This document shows positions 49,037-62,716 of a DNA stretch of 64,000 nt, piece by piece. Made by a program: the position numbers and the translations under genes. Origin of the DNA: Pontederia crassipes (taxonomy: Eukaryota > Streptophyta > Magnoliopsida > Commelinales > Pontederiaceae); contig CM060194.1 in the NCBI GenBank assembly GCA_030549335.1, forward strand, positions 69,414,077-69,478,076, in the 5' to 3' direction. The notes under the pieces are model-generated. The model saw nothing but the letters and a program-made list of their open reading frames with translations, did not search any database and was not told the DNA's origin. The stretch's first letter is position 1. Every line of letters starts with the position of its first letter.

Positions 49037-50390
49037 TCTAGCACATTGAATCAAATCTAATCATTCCACTGTCTGAAGAAACGTTGCAGTTCTGATGTAT
49101 TTTGTTTGCCACCAGAAAATAAGGTCGAGGAATTGCCGAAACAGACGGCCTGCTGTTGCTCTATATTGTAGTTTGAAAATGTTATTCCGCTTGATTTATC
49201 CGTGGTGTTATTACCTGATGTACCATTTGTGGACGGAAAAAAAGTAGAACCCAACTGACATTGCCAAAGTGTTCTTTCAAAAGGATGTTGATCCTTGTGA
49301 TGACGCTCTTGCTTGAAGATTTGGGAGGTTCGTCCATGGCTCCTGCTAGTTCACGTATTAAGCTGGCCACATGGTAAGGAGAGTAGTAACAAGACTATAT
49401 GTACTCAAGTAAAATATATTATCAGCGTTTTTTTTTTCCAAAACTAGTTAGCTGAAATGTGTCATGTATATTGGTTACATCAATTGCCTACATAACCTAG
49501 AGGTCATCATTCTTCTTTTCTCCATATATGTTTTGTCAATTTTTATTCGAAATCCGGTAGGACATAATTGGGTACGCAATTCTAATTCGCAAAATGTTGT
49601 ATTTTTTTTTGTAAGTTATTGGGTCTTTTTCCCTCAGAAATCTTGTCAATTTGTTGTCCAATTACCGGTGGAAATGTTTTGTCATTTTGGCAATTTAAAA
49701 GCAAATGATAAGTGAAAATGGGTTGGAGAGAAAAAAAAGTTATTAAAGGTCTGATTTGAAAAAAATGGCTATGTTCAATTTTTTTAAAAAAATGGGAAAT
49801 TATTTACAATTCCTCACTGGTTATTGTTAAAATAAACAGATTAATATGTATAAAATATAACTAAATAATACTTGTTTACAATATTTTTCATTTACAAGAA
49901 ATGAATGACAGGGAGATAGGAGAGCTGCTTAATCAGACCTCATTGACCTAATCTTTGTTGAAACAAGATGTCATGCACCTTGTCCCTATTAAAGCGAATT
50001 TGGAGCAATATCGTTTTTTAATCACTAGACAAAAATTATTTTTTGAAAAAAAAAATAACATGAAATTTGTAGTAACAGAAATAACATTTAAAATTATTTA
50101 AGATAAAATTGATAATGTTGCCATGTGAAAGCAAGTGCCAATAGTTAAATGAGATTAACAAAATTGTGACGTCAGGAGTTTATAAATGATTTGTGGGACA
50201 AGTGCAACGCTGCTACAATCACATATGGTGTAATTTTACAAGAGACATTTCTACAGTAAAAGCAATAACCCACCAGTACCGCATCAATAATGATCTACAA
50301 CTCGGGAATAAAATTGCAGACAGGAACAAGAAGATTCGTTTAAAGTGTCTGAGAAAAAAAGATAAAAAAAAAAGCACCTACATCTGCAAT
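49037..50390. other. Spacer between solo LTR and GSA
   Basis: Around 49057-49370 two overlapping minus-strand frames have non-random, Ser/Asn/Gln-rich composition (for example NTTDKSSGITFSNYN) but no domain that I recognise, and neither has convincing splice sites. The rest is AT-rich. The part before 50390 is likely the GSA 3' untranslated region. Confidence 0.35.
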
Positions 50391-53300
50391 TCAAATCCTT
50401 CGCAGAACGCTCTCAGCTGCAGCAACCGTCTTTTCGATATCTTCAGGTGTATGTGCTAAGCTGGTAAACCCTGCCTCAAACTGTGATGGAGCCAGATATA
50501 TGCCTTCCTCCAACATCCCCCTGTAAAATCTTGCAAATTTTGCAGTATCGCTCTTCTTTGCATCCTCAAAGTTATACACAGGCCCACCGGTGAAGAAGAA
50601 CCCAAACATTCCGCGAATATAACCACCGCACATCTCATGACCAGTTTTCTTCCCGGCATCGAGAATTCCATTAACGAGATCACCAGTTATCTTATTCAAG
50701 TAATCATAAGATCCAGGCTCCATCAGGCGCTTCAGGGTGTGAATTCCAGCAGTCATTGCCAAAGGATTCCCACTGAGGGTGCCTGCTTGGTACATCGGAC
50801 CAGCAGGAGCCACCATCTGCATGATATCCTTCCTACCACCGTAAGCACCAACGGGTAAACCTCCGCCGATGACTTTACCCAATGTCGTCAAGTCGGGAGT
50901 TATTCCAAAATATTCTTGAGCACCACCATAAGCCAGACGGAAGCCGGTCATGACCTCGTCGAAGATTAGGAGAGCTCCATTCTGTTTTGTGATTTCACGG
51001 AGAGCATTTAAGAACTCGAGTTTTGGTGCAATGAAGCCAGCATTGCCCACAACTGGCTCAAGGATGACGCCTGCAATTTCATCTTTGTGAGTGTCAAATA
51101 GACTTTTTATCGTTTCAATGTCATTGTAGGGTGATGTTAGGGTGTCAGCTGTTGCTGCTTTTGGAACACCAGGGGAGTCAGGGAGGCCAAGCGTTGCAAC
51201 CCCACTTCCAGCTTTAACAAGGTACGGATCAGCATGACCATGGTAGCATCCCTCAAATTTGATGATTTTTTGTCTGCCAGTGAATGCGCGGGCAAGGCGG
51301 AGAGCACCCATGCAAGCTTCTGTACCCGAATTAACAAAGCGGACCATTTCAATACTGGGAACAGCTGAAATAACCATCTCAGCCAATACATTTTCTAATG
51401 CACAGGGAGCACCAAAGCTCGTGCCTTTCTTTAATGCCTCAACCAATGCTGCATTCACCTGGAGATGGAAATATCAGAAAATTTATTAATCCTTTCATAT
51501 GAACAGCCGGCTATCCTACTTCATGTCTATCATATTTGTCTTCACAATCTTGATCAAAATTATGATTTTATTTTGTTTAATTATTTTGCCAAATTAACTC
51601 CGCCTATATTTTATAGCCGGTCCCAAGCCCGGATAAAGGAGGAGGGTTGTGTTAAGCCTCGACAGCCAGCATAAAATCTTATCGAATCTTATGAACATGG
51701 ATCAACGAATGTCGTATGATCCATGTAGCCGACCCCACCTAGTGGGATAAGGCTTTGTTGTTGTTGTTGTTGTAATTATTTTGCCAAATTGTTGCAGTAC
51801 ATGATACAAAGGACCAGCATGCAGGTCCAGCAACATAACAAGCCCAGATGAAACCAACAAGTGACATGCAGATATGCTTGATGCTTAGACTTGTCATTGA
51901 CTAGTAACCTAGCGTGCCATGATTCATTTCAAATTGTTGATTGTGCTAATTACTTCAACAAGAAAGTTTTTTTTTTCTATTTCATATAGCACAAAGTGCA
52001 GATATCAGAAGATAATTTATGTGCACAGTTAGATCTGATCAGCTGAGTAAAAATCAGCCTTTTGTAGTTGGATCTATCAGGTCTATTGAAGAAACCACAA
52101 AATATCCAAAGTAACTAATCATGAGACAATAATAGAAATCTCTAACATTCCAATTAATCAAAACTTCTTGATGCAGTTAACCACATACATAAATAATTCT
52201 TGACGCACTAGGAAAGACAACTAAATGCTGGTACTCCGAAGAATTTGTGCAGACATGATATGAAATGTGCATAGAGACATGGAATGTTAAAAGTCATCAG
52301 GGGTACATAAATTATCATATAAAATTTCCCAGCTACACAGATAAACAAATTAAGATATTATGATATTGCTATTCTTTTAGTTTTCTTCACACAGGATTCA
52401 GAAGATATTTCACATTGGGTATTCCAAAAGGCAATTCATCCAATCAATCAATTGTAATTGGAAATTATGGAGTTGAAGTATCAACAGTGTCCCAAAGTGT
52501 CCAATAAGTATAGTTAAAACTTAATGGCAGAAATCAATCAAATAATCTGATTATGGTGATTTCTGACTTATAATTTGTTCCTATCTGCATTGCAATTTTC
52601 TTTTTTCTTTTGGACAAAAAGTGTCGAATCTCATGAACATGGATCATACGACGACGAAGGCGTCGTATGATCCATGTAGCCGACCCCACCTAGTGGGATA
52701 AGGCTTTGTTGTTGTTGTTGTTTTGGACAAAAAGTGCACATATTATATCATGAAGCAAGGTGTAATTTGAAACTTTCAAATGGAGAGGACCTATACTATG
52801 AAATATGAACAAAAGAGTTAACGAGTACAAGAACATATAGATTGAATGGTACCTTGTCATCTGCATGACCAATTATGGCAGGTCCCCATGAACCAACATA
52901 ATCAATGTACTCATTACCATCAACATCCCACATGCGGGAACCCTTGACAGCATCAAAAACTATGGGCTTTCCACCAACTGATTTAAAGGCACGAACAGGT
53001 GAATTCACTCCTCCAGGCATCAATTCCTAAAATCATATATTCTTCCATCAATATGGGGTAAAATTCAAACATAGTTATTTGCTTGAATTTAAGGAAATGG
53101 TATCCCCTTGAGAATCTACATTAATATGATTTGTATGGAAATTTGACCAGAAATTATTAGTTAAATAGAAGCTACAAAGATAATTAAAGTTGCTTTTATA
53201 GACCACTGAAAACAAATACCAGTGCACATGTATAATGAGATGTTGATCAAATTAGAAAAGGCAAAGATGGTATAAAGAACATTTTGAAATAAGCAGCATC

Positions 53301-56152
53301 AAAGTCAACCACTCATTCTTAATAAATTAACATTTTCAATTTATTTCCATTCCCCTAATCTTCACCGAGAAAGCAAAGAAAGAAACTGCTTTTGATGTTT
53401 GCCAACTACTTTTTTTCTTTTTTTGAGAAGGAAAAAGGATGACCACATAAAAAAGGTGTACAAATGTAATGATGTAATGAGCTAAGAGAAAATAAAAGAA
53501 AGAAGATGTGGTATACAACACGCTTAGTCTGACGTCTCTCCCCACAAAAGATGATTCGGTTGCGCTGCAGCCAAATGGCTCCAGCCATAAAGGTCGTCAG
53601 TGGCGCTCTCCAACACTGTCTCTTACGTATGAGTTCCTGAAGAAAGGAGACTCGCAATGCTTGTCTGCTGCCATATACCCTAGGATGTCAAACAGTCAAA
53701 AAATAGGTGGGGGATGTCCTCCACCGCCTCGCCGCACAATACGCACGATGTGTCACTATGTGGTGCCCATCTCACTCCGTAGCTCCTGGTGAGAAGCCGA
53801 CGGCGCCGCAGAAGCCAAGCAAAGATCTTGACCTTCAAGTGCGCCAAATGAGTCTGTAGTCAGTCCTGAAATCCTCTGGCAAAGTGGTGGTTGGGAGGAA
53901 GCGGATGTGAAGACTCCCTGTGGAGAAAGACTCCGAGAGCCAGACCCATCCGTCCATCCTGGATCGGTCCAGGCGTAGACCTGCTAGCTGCTACTGGAGG
54001 GCTAAAAACTTTGTGAAGCGCTGATCCGAGAGGTGCAATTTGAAACCAGGTGACCAAGCGCCAGATCCTGCCCCCCCCCCCCCCCCTCCTCCTCCTCCTC
54101 TGACCAGGTCACATCGGGAGATGTCGTCAGGGCCCAAAGGCGGGGGAAAGCTCTACAAGGGAGTCCCCAGGGGACCAAGTATGCAGCCAAAAGGAGAAAT
54201 CCACCCCTGAGCCGAGGGAGGGAACCAAGAGGGGTCGGGTCCGTGGGGCCGTAGCTGCTACTCTCCGCCAGAAGGATGAGACTCCACGAGGTAAGATGGT
54301 CCTCGAGTCCCACCCATAGCAGGTAAGAAGACTGTGTGCCAAAGGCTAACCTCGGACGTCTGAACCACCGGGCTAAGAGAGCCCAGTTGGCGCACCGGAG
54401 GTCGCGAACCCCCAAGCCTCCTTGGGAAGTGGGCCGACAGATGCTGGCCCAATCGACAAGGTGAACTCCACGATGCTTTGGTTTTAAAGTCGTCATAAGT
54501 ATGTGGGGTGAATTGCGCCCTCGGGTCCCTTCTTCCTAATCACTGGGGTGGATGTGTTACATTTGTACAAATCCTGAACGTACCATGCACGACTGACATA
54601 GAGCCAAGATTGTCTGGTAGACCAAGTCGAGCATAGATGTCAAATCCTAAAAGTAGAGCCATGATCAGCCTAGAGCACCAACCACATGACCCGACAAGCA
54701 CCCAATGTCGATCACCAGCCCCTTTAACTAGAGAAAAGTACTAAATAGTGCTCCATCTCCTAAAGTGGGGGAGCCCACACAACTAGTGAAAACCAGTCCA
54801 AGCAACAAACACGACATTAACTAGTTGAGCCTGGTCTCTGCTCTAATTCCTGCTTTAAAACTGTCCTGGGAGTCATGTCAATGTCAGAAGGAAAAAAAAC
54901 TACCATCATAGAGCTGCTACCAAAAAGATAAGCTCAGGTCCATTTCAACAGAACATTTCAACAGAACTTATGGTGGAATGTTCATTCATTTGAGGAAAGC
55001 TGAAAGGCCCTTACCTACCTACTAGCTAAGGTTTCGGTTTCGTCCAATTTGCAGAGCGAATCAACCAGGCTATGCCCCTTTTCCTTCTACTCTCCTCCCA
55101 AACAAAATGTAATCCCTCATCAGGGGCAAGAAAATGAGGAATGTCTCATTTATGTCTAAAACATTGAGGTTATTGCTATGCCAACACAACCTTATAACTC
55201 CCATCTCCGAGCAGCTCATTTCCCTCGATGCCAAAAGATGTTGACCTGCCTATGAGTATGAAGTGACTGAATAACACGAGCCCTCCGGGAAATCTCCTCA
55301 GTTCAGACTTTGAAAGCTATCTATGGGCTCAAGTCGCTGTGGGTGTCAGATAACAATATGCCGACTTCAATAAACAACGGACTGAAATCCATAAGGGGTC
55401 CAACAGGGCCTTTTCAATTTCCACTTAAAGCTGCATAACCTACTCGAGCCACCAGCCTATCTGATTAACGGAATGAAGAATTCAAGATGCAATTCTGCCA
55501 CATGGTAAATGAGAGCAAACATCTCAACAACTCCAGATCCTTCGCCATTTTCAGCCTAGTACTCCTAGCATTGACCACTCCATCAAACGCGCATGATACA
55601 AAATCTCATCAAGCAAATAAGAGAAACCCGATACAGGTATGGGGATGATGCAGCACCATGAAGACACATACATGGAAAGTTTCACCCGATTACGCGACAT
55701 CCATAACCAGTCTCTCCTAAAAATCCTATCTTTGTTCACAATTAGACAACAAACTATAAGATTTTAACCAATTATAATCGAAATGGTAAAACATATGCAT
55801 TTATCATCCTACAGGGAATAAAAAAAACCGAAGATTAAGTACCAAGGAAGCAGCTATTAAAATCGCAGCAATCTTAGGCGACTGACAAATACTACGAGGG
55901 AAACTCAATTAAAGATCTTAAATTTGCATCCTTAACACAGTGGGAACTTGAAGGAGGTACCTGTGCGGCCTCGAAGATCTCCTCGGACTTCTTGAACGTG
56001 ACGTTCTTCTTCTCAATGGATATGGCGGCGCGCACGGCGACACCGGTGTGCGGCAGTACGGCGCAGCGATCGAAGGAGCGAAAGGATTTGGAAGAGGATG
56101 GAAGCGTGAGGAGGGAGAGGTTGGAGCTCCACGAGAGGCCGACGCCCGCCAT
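50391..56152 (-). CDS. GSA: Glutamate-1-semialdehyde 2,1-aminomutase, plastid, three exons
   Basis: A PLP enzyme that turns glutamate-1-semialdehyde into 5-aminolevulinate, the precursor of chlorophyll and heme, in the plastid stroma. Inferred exons on the minus strand are 56152-55961, 53026-52853 and 51458-50391; the 1434 bases give 477 residues, normal for plants. The first 45 or so residues are rich in Ser, basic and hydrophobic residues and fit a transit peptide. [11 protein letters not shown] joins [14 protein letters not shown] across intron 1. Then come [63 protein letters not shown] (the aspartate that holds the PLP ring) and [18 protein letters not shown], with the PLP lysine at about residue 317. 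The frame is intact. Intron 1 (2.9 kb) carries a LINE fragment and intron 2 (1.4 kb) carries two SINEs. Confidence 0.96.
51578..51790 (+). mobile_element. Au-like SINE with 18-bp target duplication, in GSA intron 2
   Basis: The body is 51596-51772 (177 bp), flanked by the direct repeat TAATTATTTTGCCAAATT at 51578-51595 and 51773-51790. It carries GGTCCCAAGCCCGGATAAAG, then the GTAGCCGACCCCACCTAGTG block and GGGATAAGGC, and ends in a (TTG)n tail. These are the hallmarks of the plant Au SINE family. It lies opposite to the direction of the host gene. Confidence 0.92.
52608..52736 (+). mobile_element. 5'-truncated Au-like SINE, in GSA intron 2
   Basis: The body is 52624-52720 (97 bp), flanked by the 16-bp direct repeat TTTTGGACAAAAAGTG at 52608-52623 and 52721-52736. 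It keeps only the 3' half of the SINE at 51596-51772, ending in the same GATAAGGC and (TTG)n tail. The target duplication shows that it was inserted already shortened. It contains a perfect 13-bp hairpin (GGATCATACGACG and its complement) absent from the longer copy. Confidence 0.9.
53407..54500 (-). mobile_element. 5'-truncated LINE fragment in GSA intron 1
   Basis: On the minus strand, 54496-54300 reads [20 protein letters not shown], then [20 protein letters not shown], the region between reverse transcriptase and the zinc-binding domain of plant L1 elements. Nearer the 3' end, 53600-53510 reads [20 protein letters not shown], the usual end of such ORF2 proteins. A T-rich run at about 53409-53426 on the plus strand is the likely poly(A) end. 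A C-run at 54070-54087 and frameshifts break the frame. It lies in the same sense as the host gene. The upstream limit is uncertain and could reach further into 54500-55550. Confidence 0.75.
54501..55750. other. Rest of GSA intron 1, probably retroelement-derived
   Basis: The base composition is more balanced than the surrounding intron DNA, and short minus-strand frames such as 55551-55739 appear, with no domain that I can name. It may be the upstream part of the same LINE or another insertion. Confidence 0.3.
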
Positions 56153-57484
<1,332 letters not shown>

Positions 57485-59172
57485 CTATATCTGCATCAGC
57501 TCTTCAAACGTGGCCATTGCTGAACTTGGGAGCCCGAGAAGCACATTGATGCTCCTCCTCTCCTTACCGTGCGACAGGAACAGGATCACCTCCTTCTCAG
57601 GCAGCGCCACCGGCCCGGACTGAACCGGCTCTCCCCAGCCGAAGTCCGTGGTGTGGAAGGAGAGCCGCGACCAAGTTGTTATCAGAAGGGTGGCCGTCAG
57701 CGAAGGCCGAGCTCGCGTCGCCTCGAAGTAATCGATGGCCGAGCGCATGTACTCGTCGGTCACCATGTTCACTGCGCCCTGCACCAGCCCGACGGCGAAG
57801 GAGAGCGGATGGCCTAAAAGCTCCCCGGCCGTGGAGAGTGAGTGCGTGAGCACGATGCCGTTGCCGAAGTAACCCTTTGGGAGTGGCGGGTTGAATCGGG
57901 ACCGCCCGTCGACTGCGAAGAGGAGCTTGGTCTCTTGGCTTTGCTGAAGCTTGAGGGCCTCGGTCCGAGCTCTCCAGACGAACCCCGAGAGGGCCTCGAA
58001 GGTGGTGCACTTGGGGAGGACGCCGTCCTCCATTGCCTTCCTCTTGACGAGCTCGAGCTTCTCCGGCTCGAAGCAGAAGGATTTGTACAGCATCTCTTCC
58101 TGGTACAGGGAGACGCTGTCGGAGACGTCTTCGATCTCCGCGAATTCGTGGTGGGGGAAGCTGATGACAGGAGGATTTCTCGACTTCAGGAGGCTTCGGT
58201 CGATGACCGGCGGCACGCTTATTGGCAGACCTCTTGCTGTCTCACCCCACGAGTTCACGAATTCCATTGCTCCTAGGCCATCGAACATGCAGTGGTTCAT
58301 GGCCAGTCCGATGCTGAATCCTCCACACCTGAATTTGGTAACCTGCAACATGCAAAGGATAGAAGCAAGAGATTAACGTAAGATCAAATTCAGCAGAAGT
58401 AAACTATCCAACATAAGAAATGAAACACAGCACAAATAAATCATCTTCATCAGTATTGATATCAGAAATAGAATGCAGCTGAGAGCTTAGCCTTGCACCT
58501 GGACCACTAGAGGCGGCATCTCTAACACGTTCTTAGCACCGGGGATGCTATGAACAAGCTTCCCAAGCGTCGAGGGGTCCGGCTTTGCGATGTCTCCGAT
58601 GTCTTCCAAATCACAGTCGGCCTCGGCCTCAACGAAAACTGCGCCTTCGCCGGTGCAATCGATGATGAGCTTCCCCTCGTTACTTATGGTCAGCCGCCCG
58701 GCCAGCGGATAGTAGTGAACGAGGACTCTGGCCAAGGCATCCTTTACCACCTGGTTGCACGTCTCGTTGCCTTTGCCCTCTGATTTGAAGCAGTAGATGG
58801 TCTGAACAATGACAGCAATGTTCTGGTCAAGGTTGGAGAGGAAGTAGAGGCCCTTCTCTGTCTCCTCTGCTGGGGCAACAAGTGCTGGTGCACCCTTCTT
58901 CACGCTAAGTTCGAACTCCCTCAACTCTGCAATCTAAAAGCAACAACAAAAGAAACATGAATCCAACATTGTCTGCATACTAACTAATTTAAGTTCACAA
59001 ACATGATCTACGCTTGTTATGTTGACTACATGCTTAATTCAACCACAAGAATCAGAAAATAGACAGGAAACAAGAACACGGCATGGAAAAAGAAAGAATA
59101 CTAGACAAGACCCCCAAATCACTTGACAGAATACAAAATGATTCAAACAAAGAAAAATGCTCGACATACCAT
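57485..59172 (-). CDS. BAHD acyltransferase, omega-hydroxypalmitate O-feruloyl transferase-like, three exons
   Basis: A cytosolic acyl-CoA-dependent transferase of the BAHD family. Its likeness to HHT/ASFT suggests transfer of feruloyl groups to omega-hydroxy fatty acids or alcohols for suberin or cutin; the substrate is inferred. Inferred exons on the minus strand are 59172-59170 (only the start codon is coding), 58924-58499 and 58342-57485, giving 428 residues. [20 protein letters not shown] and [10 protein letters not shown] are early BAHD blocks. HCMFDG at residues 160-165 is the HXXXD catalytic motif. DFGWGEP near the C terminus replaces the usual DFGWGKP, a change common in this branch. 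The single-codon first exon rests on ATG followed by GTATGT at 59170-59164 and an acceptor at 58925; without it the frame has no ATG before the conserved region. Confidence 0.88.
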
Positions 59173-59267
59173 CTTGAACAGCTACTTGGATGAAAAGGGA
59201 TTCTTATTCTATGCTGCTGTTGGGATTGTCAGAAGAGATGATGCTTCTTTTTTTGCTGTGGAATGGA

Positions 59268-59280
59268 TCTATATATAGAG
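59268..59280 (-). promoter_or_regulatory. TATA box of the acyltransferase gene
   Basis: CTCTATATATAGA reads on both strands about 95 bases upstream of the start codon. Its placement fits a short leader. Confidence 0.55.
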
Positions 59281-62228
59281 CAGGGAGAGAGAGCACTGCA
59301 GGCAGAGAAATAAAAAGGCATGCACACCATCAAGCAGCTGTAACAGAAAAAGACTTGAGAAAAATGATATAACAATAACATCTTAGGTATGTTGGTTGAG
59401 GTGGGAGGGTTTGCACAACTAATTAATCCTCATAATTGATTAGAGAAAGAAGTATGTGTATGCACAGACATATCGAGCATGTCTCAATCTCGAGTTCAAG
59501 AGAGATGAGGGATAGTAGTTCTGGGTGGAGAATTTAATATTATTGGGGTTTTAAAAAATAATTCATCAAAAGAAGAGTTGAAAGATGAATGGGATTCTCA
59601 AGTGAGAGACTGGACTTATTTGGTGAGGTTTGGTTTAATTTGCCTGCAATTCATGTCACTTTCTCAAATCTCATGTTGGTAGATGTGGTTGGCCTCCAAA
59701 CCTTTAATCACCCCCTAGAGATCATATGCCATGATTTGGAAGCTGATACTTGAAAGTTAGATCTGTCCTTTTTTTCTATGAAAAAATAGTTTGATGCATG
59801 GGGGCCTTGCCACATAATCTGCAGTTGAGGTGGGGGATTTATTTTTTAGATTGTAGGAGGACTTGGCCCCCCTGTGAATTATTACATAATAATTTTGTAA
59901 AAAAATTTATTAGTTATACTGGTGTTACATTTATAATGATATAACTTTGACACCTAGTTTTTTTTTTCTGGTCCCTCCATGCCAACTTAAAGCCATGAGA
60001 AGTGGAAAGTTTTTTGTACACTTAATTTGATATTAGAGATATTTTTAATAACATATTAATTACTCAAGACCAAAAAAATATAAATTCTATTGTTTTTCTT
60101 ATAATATTTAATATCTGCACTGTGCTGAGATCGAAATTGGGATAATTCTATCTTTAGTTGTACTGGGAAAAAAACTAACATGGCTATAATTAAGAGTAGT
60201 AAAAGGAAAAAAAAAGATGATGTACATTGAAATGTATTCATTTTTCTCCAATCATTAATGTAGCTTATTTTAAAATACGCAATATATGAACTTCTTATTC
60301 ACTTTTTTTTTTAAAATTCTCTAATATCATTTTGGTTTGACATTTGGACACAAAATTGAGTCAAAGATCGTGTTTGGATTTTCCTGTTCATAAAATATAG
60401 TCAAGGGCTGGAAAAAAAAAATGGGGATATCAAGATATCTTGCTCCTACAGCTACTTTACATTTTGTTGGGTTTGAGCCCCTCCCCTTAATTATTGATAG
60501 CGGTGCAAAAAGAAAAAGGCGACACGTAAAAATTCTGAGAGCAATGAAAATGTATTTCTTTCCAGAAAAGATATGCGGGAAAAGACTGAACGTGTGATTG
60601 GATGTGATTTTGACAAAGTTTTTTTTTTCGCCAGTTTGAATGTTTTAAAAGTAGTGTGATTTAATTCGTGAATTAACGATTATACAACAACTAATTCTAT
60701 AAAATTATCTCCCAATAAAAATTTTCTACTAGAAATTTTACATACTTATTTTTTATGTTCTGCGCTAAGAAAAAAATCAATAGCACTTTCTCTTGCCGGT
60801 GAAAATGGTTCGAATCAAATCAATTTTTCGATAAAAAAATCATCCATTATTTTTTAAATCACAAAAAAATCCTAAAATCATTTAAAAAAAGAAAAATCAC
60901 TTTTTAACAGGTCAATTTTTTCAAGCTCATATTTTAATAAATATTATTTTCAAAAAATATATATAATAAATTAAAATTAATATTAACTTATTTAATTTTA
61001 TAATGAAATATATGATATAGTGTTAGAACTATTAAATTAGACTTTCATAGCGTGTTAGTAATATATTAAGCTATATAAAAAATTATTACACCAATAATAA
61101 AATAATTAATTACATCTAAATTAATTATATAAATAAAAATTAATAAATAAAAGTGAACTACACGAATGGGACTCTATTTTAAGCAGGTCATTTTGCTTCA
61201 TTTACAAATCACTCTAAATCGTATTCAATCTTCTAATTTTTATTTTTTTTTCAAATCAAATAAATTTTTCGATTGATTTTTCTTACACCACTACCTTCTC
61301 CCGTTTTTCTCTTTATTGACATCATGGCGCAGGTACACTTCTTCTACAGCACAAAATGCACTCGTTCCTTGCCATGTGAACCCAACACCTCACGATGATG
61401 AAGTTTTTTGTATATATATTTTTTCATTTGCTCACTTTTTATAGTATACGGTGTATGATCTTTAATATTAATTTTATTTATAATTTAGTATAACAACTAA
61501 AATCATCATGATCGAAAATCTTACGTAAGATTGTACAAAATTTAAAAAAAATATACGATCTGATTAAGTATCGTAAGATCCTATTTATTAATAAAAAATA
61601 TAGTTTAAGAGATAATAAAATATATTTATCACATCAAATCTTAAATTACATGTTATTAACATTTTTAAGCAAAATTAAATCAAAACATAATAAAATTGAG
61701 AGAATATATTAAATTTATCTAAATTTATTATCAGTAGTACTATTACTACTACTTTTACATTTTTTATTATTATTTAAATAATTATATTAATGATATGAGA
61801 TGGTATAAGATCATAAGAGCATGCAAAAAAAATAAGATGCTATTAAAATCTTATAGGGGACAATATCGTAAAATCATAACATCTCAAAATTTATATCAAG
61901 ATGTCGAAGAACTTCACAATAATTATATTATTTGTTATAATCATATGAATAAAGTCATTATAATAAATTTTTAAAAATAAATAAGATATTATTTTCTATT
62001 TATTACAATACAATTACATTTCATGTAGACTATATAAAAGCAGTGAGGCAAACTCCTCTACTCGGTGGATGAAACCAGTGTCCAAGAGACTCAACCAAAA
62101 CTCGAGTTTGATCATATGATCAATTTCATGCGACTTGGCCAATCTAATACTTTTATATGATTCATAAGAAAAAGTAAAAACTAAAACCTAAAAGTCCTAA
62201 ACATATTTATCAAGCTTGCCTCCTCACA
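59281..62228. other. AT-rich spacer
   Basis: Promoter side of the acyltransferase, followed by very AT-rich DNA. I found no frame, RNA gene or clear repeat that I can support. Confidence 0.4.
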
Positions 62229-62716
62229 ATAACATCTAGGGGTGTTTAACGGGTCGGTCGATCTGTGAACCCGATGACCCGACCCGACTCGATCCAAACT
62301 AGTTTGGATCGGGTCGGATCCATGGTCGGGTCGGATCTATGGTCGGGTCATTTGGGTTGGATCGAGTATGGGTCAAAATTTTTCGACTCGAGTCGACCCG
62401 ACTCGAAGACTCAATTTTTTTATTTTTTTTAGTTTTCAACTTATATTATGTATAAAAATACATAAAATAAAATAAAATATCTTAATTGTGTAAAATAATG
62501 TTTAAATATTGAATAAGTTATTTTTTACTTTTTAAATAAATATTATATAATATTTTTATATTAAATAATAGAGAAAATAAGGAAAAATTAAAAAAATAAA
62601 TACCCGACCACCCGACCCGTTGGATCAAATCTAGCTTTTCAAAATGGGCCAACCCGATTAAAATTAAATGAGTCAGGTCGAGTCAAACCCGATCCGTGAA
62701 CACCCCTAATAACATC
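62229..62716. mobile_element. Small non-autonomous hAT-like element (copy 2) with its target duplications
   Basis: The element spans 62237-62708 (472 bp). It starts TAGGGGTGTTTAAC and ends GTGAACACCCCTA, and is flanked by the perfect 8-bp repeat ATAACATC at 62229-62236 and 62709-62716. The arms are the same GGGTCGGGTC type as in copy 1 and the centre is AT-rich. There is no coding capacity. Confidence 0.9.

Noticed and set aside
57569..58376. Plus-strand frames of 82-144 codons and a 137-codon minus-strand frame
   Set aside because: They lie over the GC-rich acyltransferase exons in other frames.
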